Assembly: GCA_036501535.1 (NCBI GenBank)
Contig: DASYAE010000113.1
Coordinates: 1-32,964 of the forward strand
DNA: 32,964 nt
Origin: DASYAE01 sp036501535
Lineage (GTDB): Bacteria > Actinomycetota > Actinomycetes > Streptomycetales > Catenulisporaceae
Direction of reading: 5' to 3'
Shown here: positions 6,268-13,257 of the stretch, piece by piece
How the letters are laid out: each line of letters opens with the position of its first letter
How positions within the stretch are numbered: the stretch's first letter is position 1
Translations under genes and position numbers: made by a program
The notes under the pieces: generated by a model
Databases searched by the model: none
Told to the model about the DNA's origin: nothing
What the model saw: the letters and a program-made list of their open reading frames with translations, nothing else

Positions 6268-8169
6268 ATGCCCATGGACAACTCTCCGCAGCATCCGGAC
6301 CCGAACGGCAACGACCAGAACCTGCCGCCGCTGGTTCCGCCCGCTGCGGACCAGTCGTTCAACGCCCCGCCGGGACCGGGCCCGCAGGGCGGGCCGGGCC
6401 AGTTCGGCCCGCCGCCGCCGGCCGCGGTGCCGCCGTTCGGCGGGGGCGCGCCGTATCCGCAGCAGCAGCCGTATCCGCAGCCTCAGCCTCAGCCTCAGCA
6501 GCCCGTGTTCCCGCCGCCCCCGGCGCCGGGCCCGCAGCCGGGCGGGTCCCCGGAGGGCGTCTGGCCCCCGCCGCAGCCGCAGGGCGGGCCGCCGGTCCCT
6601 GCGCCGCCGCAGTTCGGTTACCAGCAGCAGGGATTCGGCGGACCGGCGGCCCCGCAGTGTCCGCAGGCCATGCCGCCGGCGCCGGTTCCCCCGGCCCCGG
6701 CTTATCAGCAGCCTGCTGCGTCGTATCCCGCGCCGGCGCCGGCGATGCCGGGCGGTCCCGGCGGCTTCGCCATGGCGCACGTGTTCGACGGGACGAACCC
6801 GAACGGATCGCCGCTGATCAACCGGCCCCGGCTGAGCCCGTACGAGATGCAGCGCCTCGCCGCCTACCTCAACGGCGCGCCGGTCGCGCTGAGCGCGCCG
6901 GGGACCACACGCGACGAGCTCGCGCCGGACGCCCCGCCGGTGGTTCCGCGCGCGTTCCACACGGACGGGATGTGGATCTGGCCCGGCGCGGTCGGCTATT
7001 ATCTGACCCGCTACGAGCTTCCGCCGCAGGCGGAGCTTCTGGCGCACATCCGGTCGCGGGGCTTCGCGCCGACCCCGGTCGCGCCGGCCGCGCTCCAGGC
7101 CGCCGCGAAGCTCATTCTCACGACACTGACACAGTCCGCGCCGGGGTCCTCGGGGCCGCGGCCGGATCCGCGGTCGTCGTCCTCCGGCGGATCGGGCGCG
7201 GCCGAACCGTCGGTCTCCGCGGCGCTGTTCGACCAGGCTCTCGCGACGGTGCTGGTGCGGGTCGCCGACGGGCAGGCCCCGCCGATCCAGGCTCCGCCGG
7301 TGCAGGCTCCGGTCCAGGCGGTCGTCGCGCCCCCCGCCGCCGCGCCGCCGCCATCGTCGCCGTCGCCGTTCGCCAGGGCGCCGCAACCGGCGCCGGCAGC
7401 GGCCGCGAAGCCCACGCCCCGCGCGGCCGCGGTCGAGCAGGTCGAGGAGTTCAGCGGCCAGTTCGTGGCGGCCGGGAACAAGCACGCGGCCTGGGTCGCC
7501 GAGCAGATCGCCTCGTTCCTGGAGCTCCTGCCGGAAGGCGACTGGGCGCTGGACCGGGTCTCGCGCCGCTACGAGCAGGGCGGCCGCGGCTTCCTCGTGG
7601 AGGCGCTCGGGACGCTCTCCGACGACGGCGTGTGGACGTGGGCGTGGGCCGAGCCGGAGCGCTGGCGCTCCAGCGAGGCGGCGCTCGCCGGCAGCCGCCG
7701 GCTCAAGGAGATCGGCGGCCGGCTCGGTATCGCAGAGCTCGGCAACGAGCGGTGCGGCCTGGCCGAGGCCGCCGACTCGGACGGCGACCCGGCGACCGCG
7801 GCCGAGATGATCGCCTGGACCGCGATGGGGCTGCTCGGCGCGCGCGGCTACATCGGGCGGCCGGCCGAGCCCGCGGAGGGCGGCGGCCGGGTGTACTGCC
7901 TCGTGTTCGACGAGGCGGTGCCGCTCGTCGAGCCGACCGCGGAGGGCGTGGTCGAATACGTCACCGAGGGGATCGGCGCCTTCGCCGAGGACGCGGCGGA
8001 CTGCGTGATCGGCTACGCCGAGCACCACGCGTGGGAGTGGAGCCGGGTGCCGGGCGGCGTGAAGGTCGCGGCGACCGGGCTCGGCACCGTCTTCGCGCAT
8101 CTGAACGACGAGGGCGGCCTGGCGCAGGTGACCGTCGAGGCGGCGTCGGTGTCGGCCGGAGCCGCGTAG
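6268..8169 (+). CDS. Proline-rich protein with a C-terminal domain of unknown function (DUF6882-like)
   Basis: A 633-aa protein with three parts. Residues 1 to about 170 are a Pro/Gln/Gly-rich disordered segment with PYPQ and PQ repeats. Residues ~170-290 hold a conserved-looking domain (LSPYEMQRLAAYLNG, then MWIWPGAVGYYL). An Ala/Pro linker (~310-390) follows, then a C-terminal ~235-aa alpha/beta domain with WAEQIASFLELLPEG-type, DDGVWTWAWAEPERW and AWTAMGLLGARGY segments. The TWAWA..P pattern resembles DUF6882-type domains; that assignment is from memory and tentative. No signal peptide or membrane segment is seen. The ATG at 6268 has AAGGGGG 5 nt upstream; a second ATG at 6274 is possible. 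It ends 1 nt from the convergent glycosyltransferase gene. I cannot assign a function. Confidence 0.8.
   Translation: MPMDNSPQHPDPNGNDQNLPPLVPPAADQSFNAPPGPGPQGGPGQFGPPPPAAVPPFGGGAPYPQQQPYPQPQPQPQQPVFPPPPAPGPQPGGSPEGVWPPPQPQGGPPVPAPPQFGYQQQGFGGPAAPQCPQAMPPAPVPPAPAYQQPAASYPAPAPAMPGGPGGFAMAHVFDGTNPNGSPLINRPRLSPYEMQRLAAYLNGAPVALSAPGTTRDELAPDAPPVVPRAFHTDGMWIWPGAVGYYLTRYELPPQAELLAHIRSRGFAPTPVAPAALQAAAKLILTTLTQSAPGSSGPRPDPRSSSSGGSGAAEPSVSAALFDQALATVLVRVADGQAPPIQAPPVQAPVQAVVAPPAAAPPPSSPSPFARAPQPAPAAAAKPTPRAAAVEQVEEFSGQFVAAGNKHAAWVAEQIASFLELLPEGDWALDRVSRRYEQGGRGFLVEALGTLSDDGVWTWAWAEPERWRSSEAALAGSRRLKEIGGRLGIAELGNERCGLAEAADSDGDPATAAEMIAWTAMGLLGARGYIGRPAEPAEGGGRVYCLVFDEAVPLVEPTAEGVVEYVTEGIGAFAEDAADCVIGYAEHHAWEWSRVPGGVKVAATGLGTVFAHLNDEGGLAQVTVEAASVSAGAA
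6451..6501 (+). repeat. Short PYPQ/PQ coding repeats
   Basis: CCGTATCCGCAG occurs twice, 18 bp apart, followed by three tandem CCTCAG hexamers. They encode the PYPQ and PQPQPQ run of the proline-rich segment. This is a simple in-frame repeat and could vary in length between strains. Confidence 0.7.
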
Positions 8170-8170
8170 C

Positions 8171-9319
8171 TCAGACGGCTGTCGGCGGGAGCGGGATGCG
8201 GTCGCGCCGGACCCGGGCGTGCGAAACGTTGTCCCGGTGCCGGCGCGCCGCCTCCTCGTACGTGGTCTCCGGATCGAGCAGGAACGCGGCGGCGTTCACG
8301 ATCTCCGGGATGCGCCGCACCAGCCGCCGGTGCTCCATGCACGGGATGCGGGGACCGTCTTCGAGGCCTTCGATCGTGCCGAGGTGCGGGTAGTCCGGGT
8401 CGTCGGGCAGCACGGAGTAGAACGGCACGTCGTTGAAGAAGTACTCCGGCCAGTTGCCGCCGGAGATCGCCAGCCACGGCGTGCCGACGCAGGGCGCGAG
8501 GAACGAGAACCCGCTGTGCGGCGAGATCAGTACGTCGCACTGTTCGAGCAGTGCGACCTGGTTCCACAGGCCCATGTCGTAGCAGTCGGTGATCCGGTCG
8601 CTGCTCGCGACGATGCCGGCGATCTGCTCGGGGGTGTAGGCGGTGGTCGAGGTGTGGCGCGCGGCGGTGGTCCGGGCCCCGGTGAGGTAGAACCGGGCGG
8701 CCGGGAACCGCTGTCCCAGGGCCCTGATGACGGCGGCCCAGGTGCCGGCCTCGGGGTAGATCCGGGCGTGGCCGGATCCGGCGGGCAGGACGGCGATCTT
8801 CGGGCCTTCGTGCTCGTACTGCTTGGCGAAGGCGCGGCTCTCCTGCGGGATCTCCAGGTCGATGTGCGCGTCCGGGACGTAGCCGAGCCCGTCCGGCAGG
8901 GTCATCTCGGGGAAGAGCACGCCGCGGCCGCCGACGATGAACTCGCGCTCGGTGCGGGCGTAATAGGCGAGCGCCAGTTCCTCCTCCCGGCCGAGTTCCT
9001 GCACGTAGTCGTCCGGCCGGCCGAGAAGCCCGGGGCTCGCCGTCTCGAGCTGGATCAGGTTGTTGTCCAGCACGTAGTCCCACTCGCGCAGCAGCGGCGG
9101 ATCCGAGACGCCGCCGAGCTCCCCGCCCTCCAGCCGCACCCGGTAGGTCCGGGCGATCCAGGGGCAGGCGTCGCAGAGCTCGGCGGGGGCGCCTTCGCCG
9201 AGCGCGACGTGGATCTCGCTTCCCGAATTGCCTTCGTGCAGGCCGCGGGCATACCGGATGGCCTCGACGACGTGCCCGACCGGCGAGTAGTAGACGTGGT
9301 TGAGCAGGACGCGCGGCAT
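8171..9319 (-). CDS. Glycosyltransferase, GT9/heptosyltransferase-like (GT-B fold)
   Basis: A 382-aa protein without signal peptide or membrane segments. The N terminus (MPRVLLNHVYYSPVGHVVEA) looks like the first Rossmann strand of a GT-B enzyme. The C-terminal half carries IAVLPAGSGHARIYPEAGTWAAVI and, later, LLEQCDVLISPHSGFSFLA. These match the nucleotide-sugar-binding half of GT9-type enzymes (phosphate-binding loop, then the conserved S-G-x-x-x-L-A helix). The acceptor is unknown. Actinobacteria have no lipopolysaccharide, so it more likely acts on a cell-surface glycan or a metabolite. The ATG at 9319 has GGAGGAG 5 nt upstream. TAGGCT at 9358-9353 is a possible -10, which would free it from aroE. 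Confidence 0.7.
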   Translation of the reverse strand: MPRVLLNHVYYSPVGHVVEAIRYARGLHEGNSGSEIHVALGEGAPAELCDACPWIARTYRVRLEGGELGGVSDPPLLREWDYVLDNNLIQLETASPGLLGRPDDYVQELGREEELALAYYARTEREFIVGGRGVLFPEMTLPDGLGYVPDAHIDLEIPQESRAFAKQYEHEGPKIAVLPAGSGHARIYPEAGTWAAVIRALGQRFPAARFYLTGARTTAARHTSTTAYTPEQIAGIVASSDRITDCYDMGLWNQVALLEQCDVLISPHSGFSFLAPCVGTPWLAISGGNWPEYFFNDVPFYSVLPDDPDYPHLGTIEGLEDGPRIPCMEHRRLVRRIPEIVNAAAFLLDPETTYEEAARRHRDNVSHARVRRDRIPLPPTAV

Positions 9320-9404
9320 GGCGACTCCTCCGGATCGCTTGGGCGTCCGGTCAGCCTATGGAGCGCGCTTGTGCAGCGCCCACGAATAAGGGCTGAACCG
9401 TCCG

Positions 9405-10346
9405 CTAACGCTCGGCGAGGACGGCCAGGCCGGCGACGCGCATCGCGGCGACCAGGTCGGCGCGGCGCTCCGGACCGGCGCCGGTCATCAGCTCCACCTG
9501 GAGGACGGCCTGGTGCACGAGCAGGTCGAGGCCGCCGAGCACCCGGCCGCCGGCGCGCCGCCAGGCCGCGGCGAGCGGGGTCGGCCAGGGATGGTAAAGC
9601 ACGTCGAACAGCGTGCCGGGGTGCGCCGGGACCGCCTCGGCCAGCTCGTCGGCGGCGCCCTTCGGTGTGGTGTTGACGACGAGCGGGCTGCCTAAGGCCT
9701 CTGTGGCCGCGAGTTCCCACGGCCGCACCCGCAGCGCGAGGCCGAGGTTCGCGGCGAGCTCTCCGAGCCCTGATGCACGCTGCGGCGAGCGGACGTACAC
9801 ATCGATCGCACCCTCGGTGATCCCGGCCAGGGCCGCCACGGTCGAGGCCGCGGTCGCGCCGCCGCCGACCACGGCCGCGGTGGGCACCGACGCGACGCCA
9901 CGCTCGGCGAGCGCCGCCGCGAGGCCTGGGATGTCGGTGTTCGCGCCGTACCGCGACCCGTCTGGCCGGAACACCAGGGTGTTGACCGCCCCGACCGCCA
10001 GCGCGCGCGGCTCGATGTCGTCGAGCAGCGGGATCACCGCGCGCTTGAGCGGCATGGTGAGGGACAGTCCGGCCCACGGCAGACTGTCGTGCTCCGGCCG
10101 ACCTGCGCCGAGAACGGCGATGAAGTCGGGCAGCGTGGCCTCATCGATCTCGAGCGCGTCGTAGACCCACTTCTCCAGGCCCAGCGTCGCGTAGGCGGCG
10201 CGGTGCAGCACAGGCGAGAGCGAGTGCGCGATCGGCTTGCCGAGCACGGCGGCGCGGCGCGCGTCGGCGCCCGCCGTCCGGCTCGGGGACGGCGCTTCGG
10301 GGGGCTGCATGGCCGGGGGTTCGGCTGGATTCGCGGCGGGCGTCAT
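9405..10346 (-). CDS. aroE: Shikimate dehydrogenase
   Basis: A 313-aa NADP-dependent enzyme reducing 3-dehydroshikimate to shikimate. Seen are the substrate-binding GKPIAHSLSPVLHRAAY (36-52), SLTMPLKR with catalytic Lys101, GAVNTLV, and GANTDIPGL with catalytic Asp138. The cofactor-binding GGGATAAST follows, then NTTPKG, and a C-terminal VHQAVLQVELMTG. The first ~28 residues are an Ala/Pro-rich extension; a second ATG at residue 13 is an alternative start. The ATG at 10346 overlaps the mltG stop codon in ATGA, so it is coupled to mltG. It supplies the one pathway step not encoded in the aroC-aroQ cluster. Confidence 0.94.
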   Translation of the reverse strand: MTPAANPAEPPAMQPPEAPSPSRTAGADARRAAVLGKPIAHSLSPVLHRAAYATLGLEKWVYDALEIDEATLPDFIAVLGAGRPEHDSLPWAGLSLTMPLKRAVIPLLDDIEPRALAVGAVNTLVFRPDGSRYGANTDIPGLAAALAERGVASVPTAAVVGGGATAASTVAALAGITEGAIDVYVRSPQRASGLGELAANLGLALRVRPWELAATEALGSPLVVNTTPKGAADELAEAVPAHPGTLFDVLYHPWPTPLAAAWRRAGGRVLGGLDLLVHQAVLQVELMTGAGPERRADLVAAMRVAGLAVLAER

Positions 10347-12625
10347 CCCGACCCGCAGTCGCCGGGATACTGCTGCCCGAGCTGCGCCCACTGCTGGTTG
10401 TTGGATGCGTACTGTATTCCGTCCGGGGTCGCGCAGAAGTAGAGGTACGTGCCGGTGGCCGGGTTGAGCACGGCGGACAGCGCGACCTGATCCGGGTTGT
10501 CGATGGGGCTGGGCGGCAGGCCCGTTATGCCGTAGACACTGGTGTTGTACGGGTTCGCCTTGTCCGTGTTGTTCGGCACCGTGGTGGTGTTGCCCATGCC
10601 GTACAGCGTGGAGGTGTCGAAGCCGAGGTGGTTGAACCCGGCCTGGGTGTCGTCGAGCCGGTTGTAGATGACCTCGGCGATCTTGTTGAGGTCGGCCGGG
10701 TTGTTCCCGGCCTCGGCCCGCGCCAGCGAGGCCACGACCAGCGCCTGGTACTCGCTCAGCTTGAGCGCCTGCGCCTTCTGGGCCAGGCCCTGCTGGGTGA
10801 ACACGGCCAGCTGGTCGTCGACCATCTTCTTCAGCAGCGCGGTCGGGTCCTTGAAGCCGGTCAGCGTGTACGTCTCGGACGAGATGAAGCCCTCGATGTG
10901 GGCGTACGGGTAGTTCGCGCCGGCCTGGCCGGTGTCCCAGGAGGGCAGGTCGATCTGCCCGGAGGCGACCGCGGACTGGATCTGCGTGGCGGTCCAGCCG
11001 GTCTTCTGCTCCAGCGCGGTGAAGACGTCCGCCGCGCGCTCGCCGCTGTAGACGATCAGCTGGGTCTTGCCGTCGAGGTTGGCCGGATCGAGCAGCTGGG
11101 TGATCGCGGCGGCCGAGTTGATGCCCTCGGGCAGCAGGTAGGTGCCCGCCTCTATGCTTGAGCACTTCGGGTTCGCGTTGCAGGCGTTGATGAACGCCTT
11201 CTCGCTGGCCACCACGTGCTTCTGGTACAGGATCGAGCCGATGTCGGCGCCGCCGGAGCCGGTCGGGATGGTCACGTCGGTCCGGGTGCCGTTGCCGACC
11301 CTCGAGCTGTAGTCGGCCGGCGACGCGGTCTTGGCCTTGTACCAGTTGTAGGCCTCGTATCCGCCGTAGCCCAGGCCGCCGGCGACCACCGAGAAGGCGA
11401 CGAACACGGCCAGGCAGTTGCGGCCGCGCTTCTGCTTGCCCTTGCGCGGCTTGGCGTTCTCGCCCTCGCCGTCGTCGCTGTCGCCGATGAGCTTGAAGCG
11501 GTCCTCGTCCCCGTCGTCGCCGCCGGAGAGGCCTTCGCCGCGACTGTCGGAGCGCTCGTCGAAGGTGCGGTCGCGGCCATAGCCGGCGTAGTCGTCATCG
11601 CGCCGGCGTCCTCCGGCACGGCGCGAGGAGCGCGAGTAGTCGTCGAACTCGTCCGGCTCCTCGCGCGGCGCGGCGGGCGGCGCCGCGGACGGTCCGGCGG
11701 GAGCGCCCCGGCGGCGCCGGCCGCCGCCGTTCCCGGCACCCGCGCCGGGCTCGGATCCCGGGTACCCGGAGTCGCCGGAGGCGAACGAGGCCGGATCAGA
11801 GGCCGGATAGGTGTGCTCGTCGAGGTAGCCGGGCCGGGCCGAAGGCGCGGACGAGTATCCGGCGTCGTCGAGGTCGTAGCCGGGATCGTGGCGGCCGCCG
11901 GCCGCGGGGTTCTGCACGCGTCCGCGCGTGCCGCCGCCGGTCGCGTAGCCGGCGGCCGGGTACGCGCCGGGCTGCGTGCGCTGGTCGCCGCTCTGGGCCG
12001 GGTAGCCGCCGCTCGCGTACGGGTCCTGCGGCGCCTGCGGCGCGGGGCCGCGCGCGCGGCCCGCCTGGCGCTGTGGGCGCGGCTGGGGCGGGGCGGCGTA
12101 CGGGTCCTGCGGATTCTGGTCGCCAGGCTGCTGATACGGCTGGTAGGGATCCTGCCGCGCGGACTGCGGGGCCTGAGCCTGTGCCGGAGGGTAGGCCTGC
12201 GGCTGCTCGTAGTAGGACTGGCTCGGCTGCCCGGAGTACTGCGACTGGCTGTACTGCCCTGTGTTCGCCTGCCCTGCGCTTGTTCGCCCTGTGTTCGCCT
12301 GTCCCGTGGCGGAGCCGTACGAATCAGTGCTGTACGTGTCGGCGCTGTATGACTCGGCGCCGTATGAGGCCTGGCTGTACGACTGGTTGCCGTACGCGTC
12401 GGTGCCGTAGGAGCCGGAGCCGGGCCCGCCCTCATAAGAGGCCTGGCCTTGCTGCTGCTCGTAGCCGCCGCCGTACTGGCCGGACTGTCCGTAGGGGTCG
12501 TAGCCGTGGGGCTCGCGCGGCTCCCCGCCCGCGCCCGCCCTTGCGGCACCTTGTCGGCGGCCGTAGCCGGCGGAACCTGGCGCTCCCGGCGCCGGTTCGG
12601 ACCCGTACCAACCGTCGTCGCTCAA
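10343..12625 (-). CDS. mltG: Endolytic murein transglycosylase MltG (YceG-like) with long cytoplasmic tail
   Basis: A 760-aa membrane protein expected to cleave nascent peptidoglycan strands at the outer membrane face. Residues 1 to ~390 are a Tyr/Gln/Ser/Gly/Pro-rich, probably disordered tail. A basic KPRKGKQKRGR stretch precedes one membrane segment at about 404-425. The extracytoplasmic part has a LysM-like region (ADIGSILYQKHVVAS, AGTYLLPEG), then the catalytic YceG domain. That domain includes IEGFISSETYTL, ASLARAEAG with the probable catalytic Glu638, IAEVIYNRL, LYGMG, and PPSPIDNP near the C terminus. The TTG start at 12625 has AGGAG 8 nt upstream; no other start with a ribosome site is visible. 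E. coli MltG is about 340 aa, so over half of this protein is tail. Confidence 0.92.
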   Translation of the reverse strand: MSDDGWYGSEPAPGAPGSAGYGRRQGAARAGAGGEPREPHGYDPYGQSGQYGGGYEQQQGQASYEGGPGSGSYGTDAYGNQSYSQASYGAESYSADTYSTDSYGSATGQANTGRTSAGQANTGQYSQSQYSGQPSQSYYEQPQAYPPAQAQAPQSARQDPYQPYQQPGDQNPQDPYAAPPQPRPQRQAGRARGPAPQAPQDPYASGGYPAQSGDQRTQPGAYPAAGYATGGGTRGRVQNPAAGGRHDPGYDLDDAGYSSAPSARPGYLDEHTYPASDPASFASGDSGYPGSEPGAGAGNGGGRRRRGAPAGPSAAPPAAPREEPDEFDDYSRSSRRAGGRRRDDDYAGYGRDRTFDERSDSRGEGLSGGDDGDEDRFKLIGDSDDGEGENAKPRKGKQKRGRNCLAVFVAFSVVAGGLGYGGYEAYNWYKAKTASPADYSSRVGNGTRTDVTIPTGSGGADIGSILYQKHVVASEKAFINACNANPKCSSIEAGTYLLPEGINSAAAITQLLDPANLDGKTQLIVYSGERAADVFTALEQKTGWTATQIQSAVASGQIDLPSWDTGQAGANYPYAHIEGFISSETYTLTGFKDPTALLKKMVDDQLAVFTQQGLAQKAQALKLSEYQALVVASLARAEAGNNPADLNKIAEVIYNRLDDTQAGFNHLGFDTSTLYGMGNTTTVPNNTDKANPYNTSVYGITGLPPSPIDNPDQVALSAVLNPATGTYLYFCATPDGIQYASNNQQWAQLGQQYPGDCGSG
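12256..12301 (-). repeat. 16-bp direct repeat in the mltG tail
   Basis: GCCCTGTGTTCGCCTG (plus-strand reading) occurs at 12256-12271 and again at 12286-12301, exactly 30 bp apart. It is in frame and encodes repeated QANTG units of the low-complexity tail. It is probably a site of slippage or recombination-driven length change. Confidence 0.7.
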
Positions 12626-12647
12626 ACCTCGGACTCCTAACCGGGTA

Positions 12648-13130
12648 TTACGGTGCGGGCGGCGCCGCGGGCGCCTCGCCGACCTGGACCAGGTGGCCGG
12701 GCGCGCGTCCCGATGCGCGCTCGGCGTCGAGGGCATTCTGCAGGATAACGACCGCTGCCGCTTGGTCGACGACCGTGCGGCTCTTGCGTCCCCGCACACC
12801 CGACTCGCGTAGTCCACGGGTCGCGGTGACCGTTGTCAACCTCTCATCGACCAGTCGAACCGGAATCGGGTGAATTATCCGGGCAAGCCGGTCCGCGAAG
12901 CCCCGGGCGGTGCGCGCCGCCGGGCCCTCGCCGCCGGACAGCGAGCGGGGCAGGCCGACCACGGTTTCGACGACCTCGTATTCGCCGGCCAGCGCGGCGA
13001 GGCGGGCGAGGTCGCCCTCGCCCGCCCGGACCGTCTCGACCGGGGTGGCCAGCAGGCCGTCGCGGTCGCACACGGCGACGCCGATGCGCACCGAGCCGAC
13101 GTCGACTCCCAGCCTCCTGCCGATCCTCAC
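12648..13130 (-). CDS. ruvX: Putative pre-16S rRNA nuclease / Holliday junction resolvase-like RuvX (YqgF)
   Basis: A 160-aa RNase H-fold protein. E. coli YqgF matures the 5' end of 16S rRNA; the resolvase label is older. Motifs are LGVDVGSVRIGVAV with catalytic Asp10, VVGLPRSLSGGEG, VRLVDERLTTV with an acidic residue, and SRTVVDQAAAVVILQ with the C-terminal catalytic Asp. The start is GTG at 13130, with AAGGAG 6 nt upstream. It lies between alaS and mltG, the usual actinobacterial order. A 127-bp gap to alaS contains a perfect 8-bp inverted repeat (13154-13161 / 13193-13200) of unknown role. Confidence 0.93.
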   Translation of the reverse strand: MRIGRRLGVDVGSVRIGVAVCDRDGLLATPVETVRAGEGDLARLAALAGEYEVVETVVGLPRSLSGGEGPAARTARGFADRLARIIHPIPVRLVDERLTTVTATRGLRESGVRGRKSRTVVDQAAAVVILQNALDAERASGRAPGHLVQVGEAPAAPPAP

Positions 13131-13257
13131 TCGCCGCTCCTTACCCCGCCCCCGGGTCCCGGCCACACTTCTCCGGGGCCGCGCGGGGGAATCGGGACCC
13201 CGGGGTGCCGGCGTCTTCCCACGGCGCCGCCCCCGGGTCGGTTCACCGGTTCCGCGA

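Noticed and set aside
5824..8100. 758-aa minus-strand open frame opposite the proline-rich gene
   Set aside because: Composition is Arg/Gly-rich shadow sequence. The plus frame has a ribosome site, conserved domains and normal codon use.
13154..13200. 8-bp inverted repeat between alaS and ruvX as a terminator
   Set aside because: The loop is 31 nt with no U-tract, and ruvX lies in the same direction as alaS with its own ribosome site. I cannot separate it from GC-rich chance.
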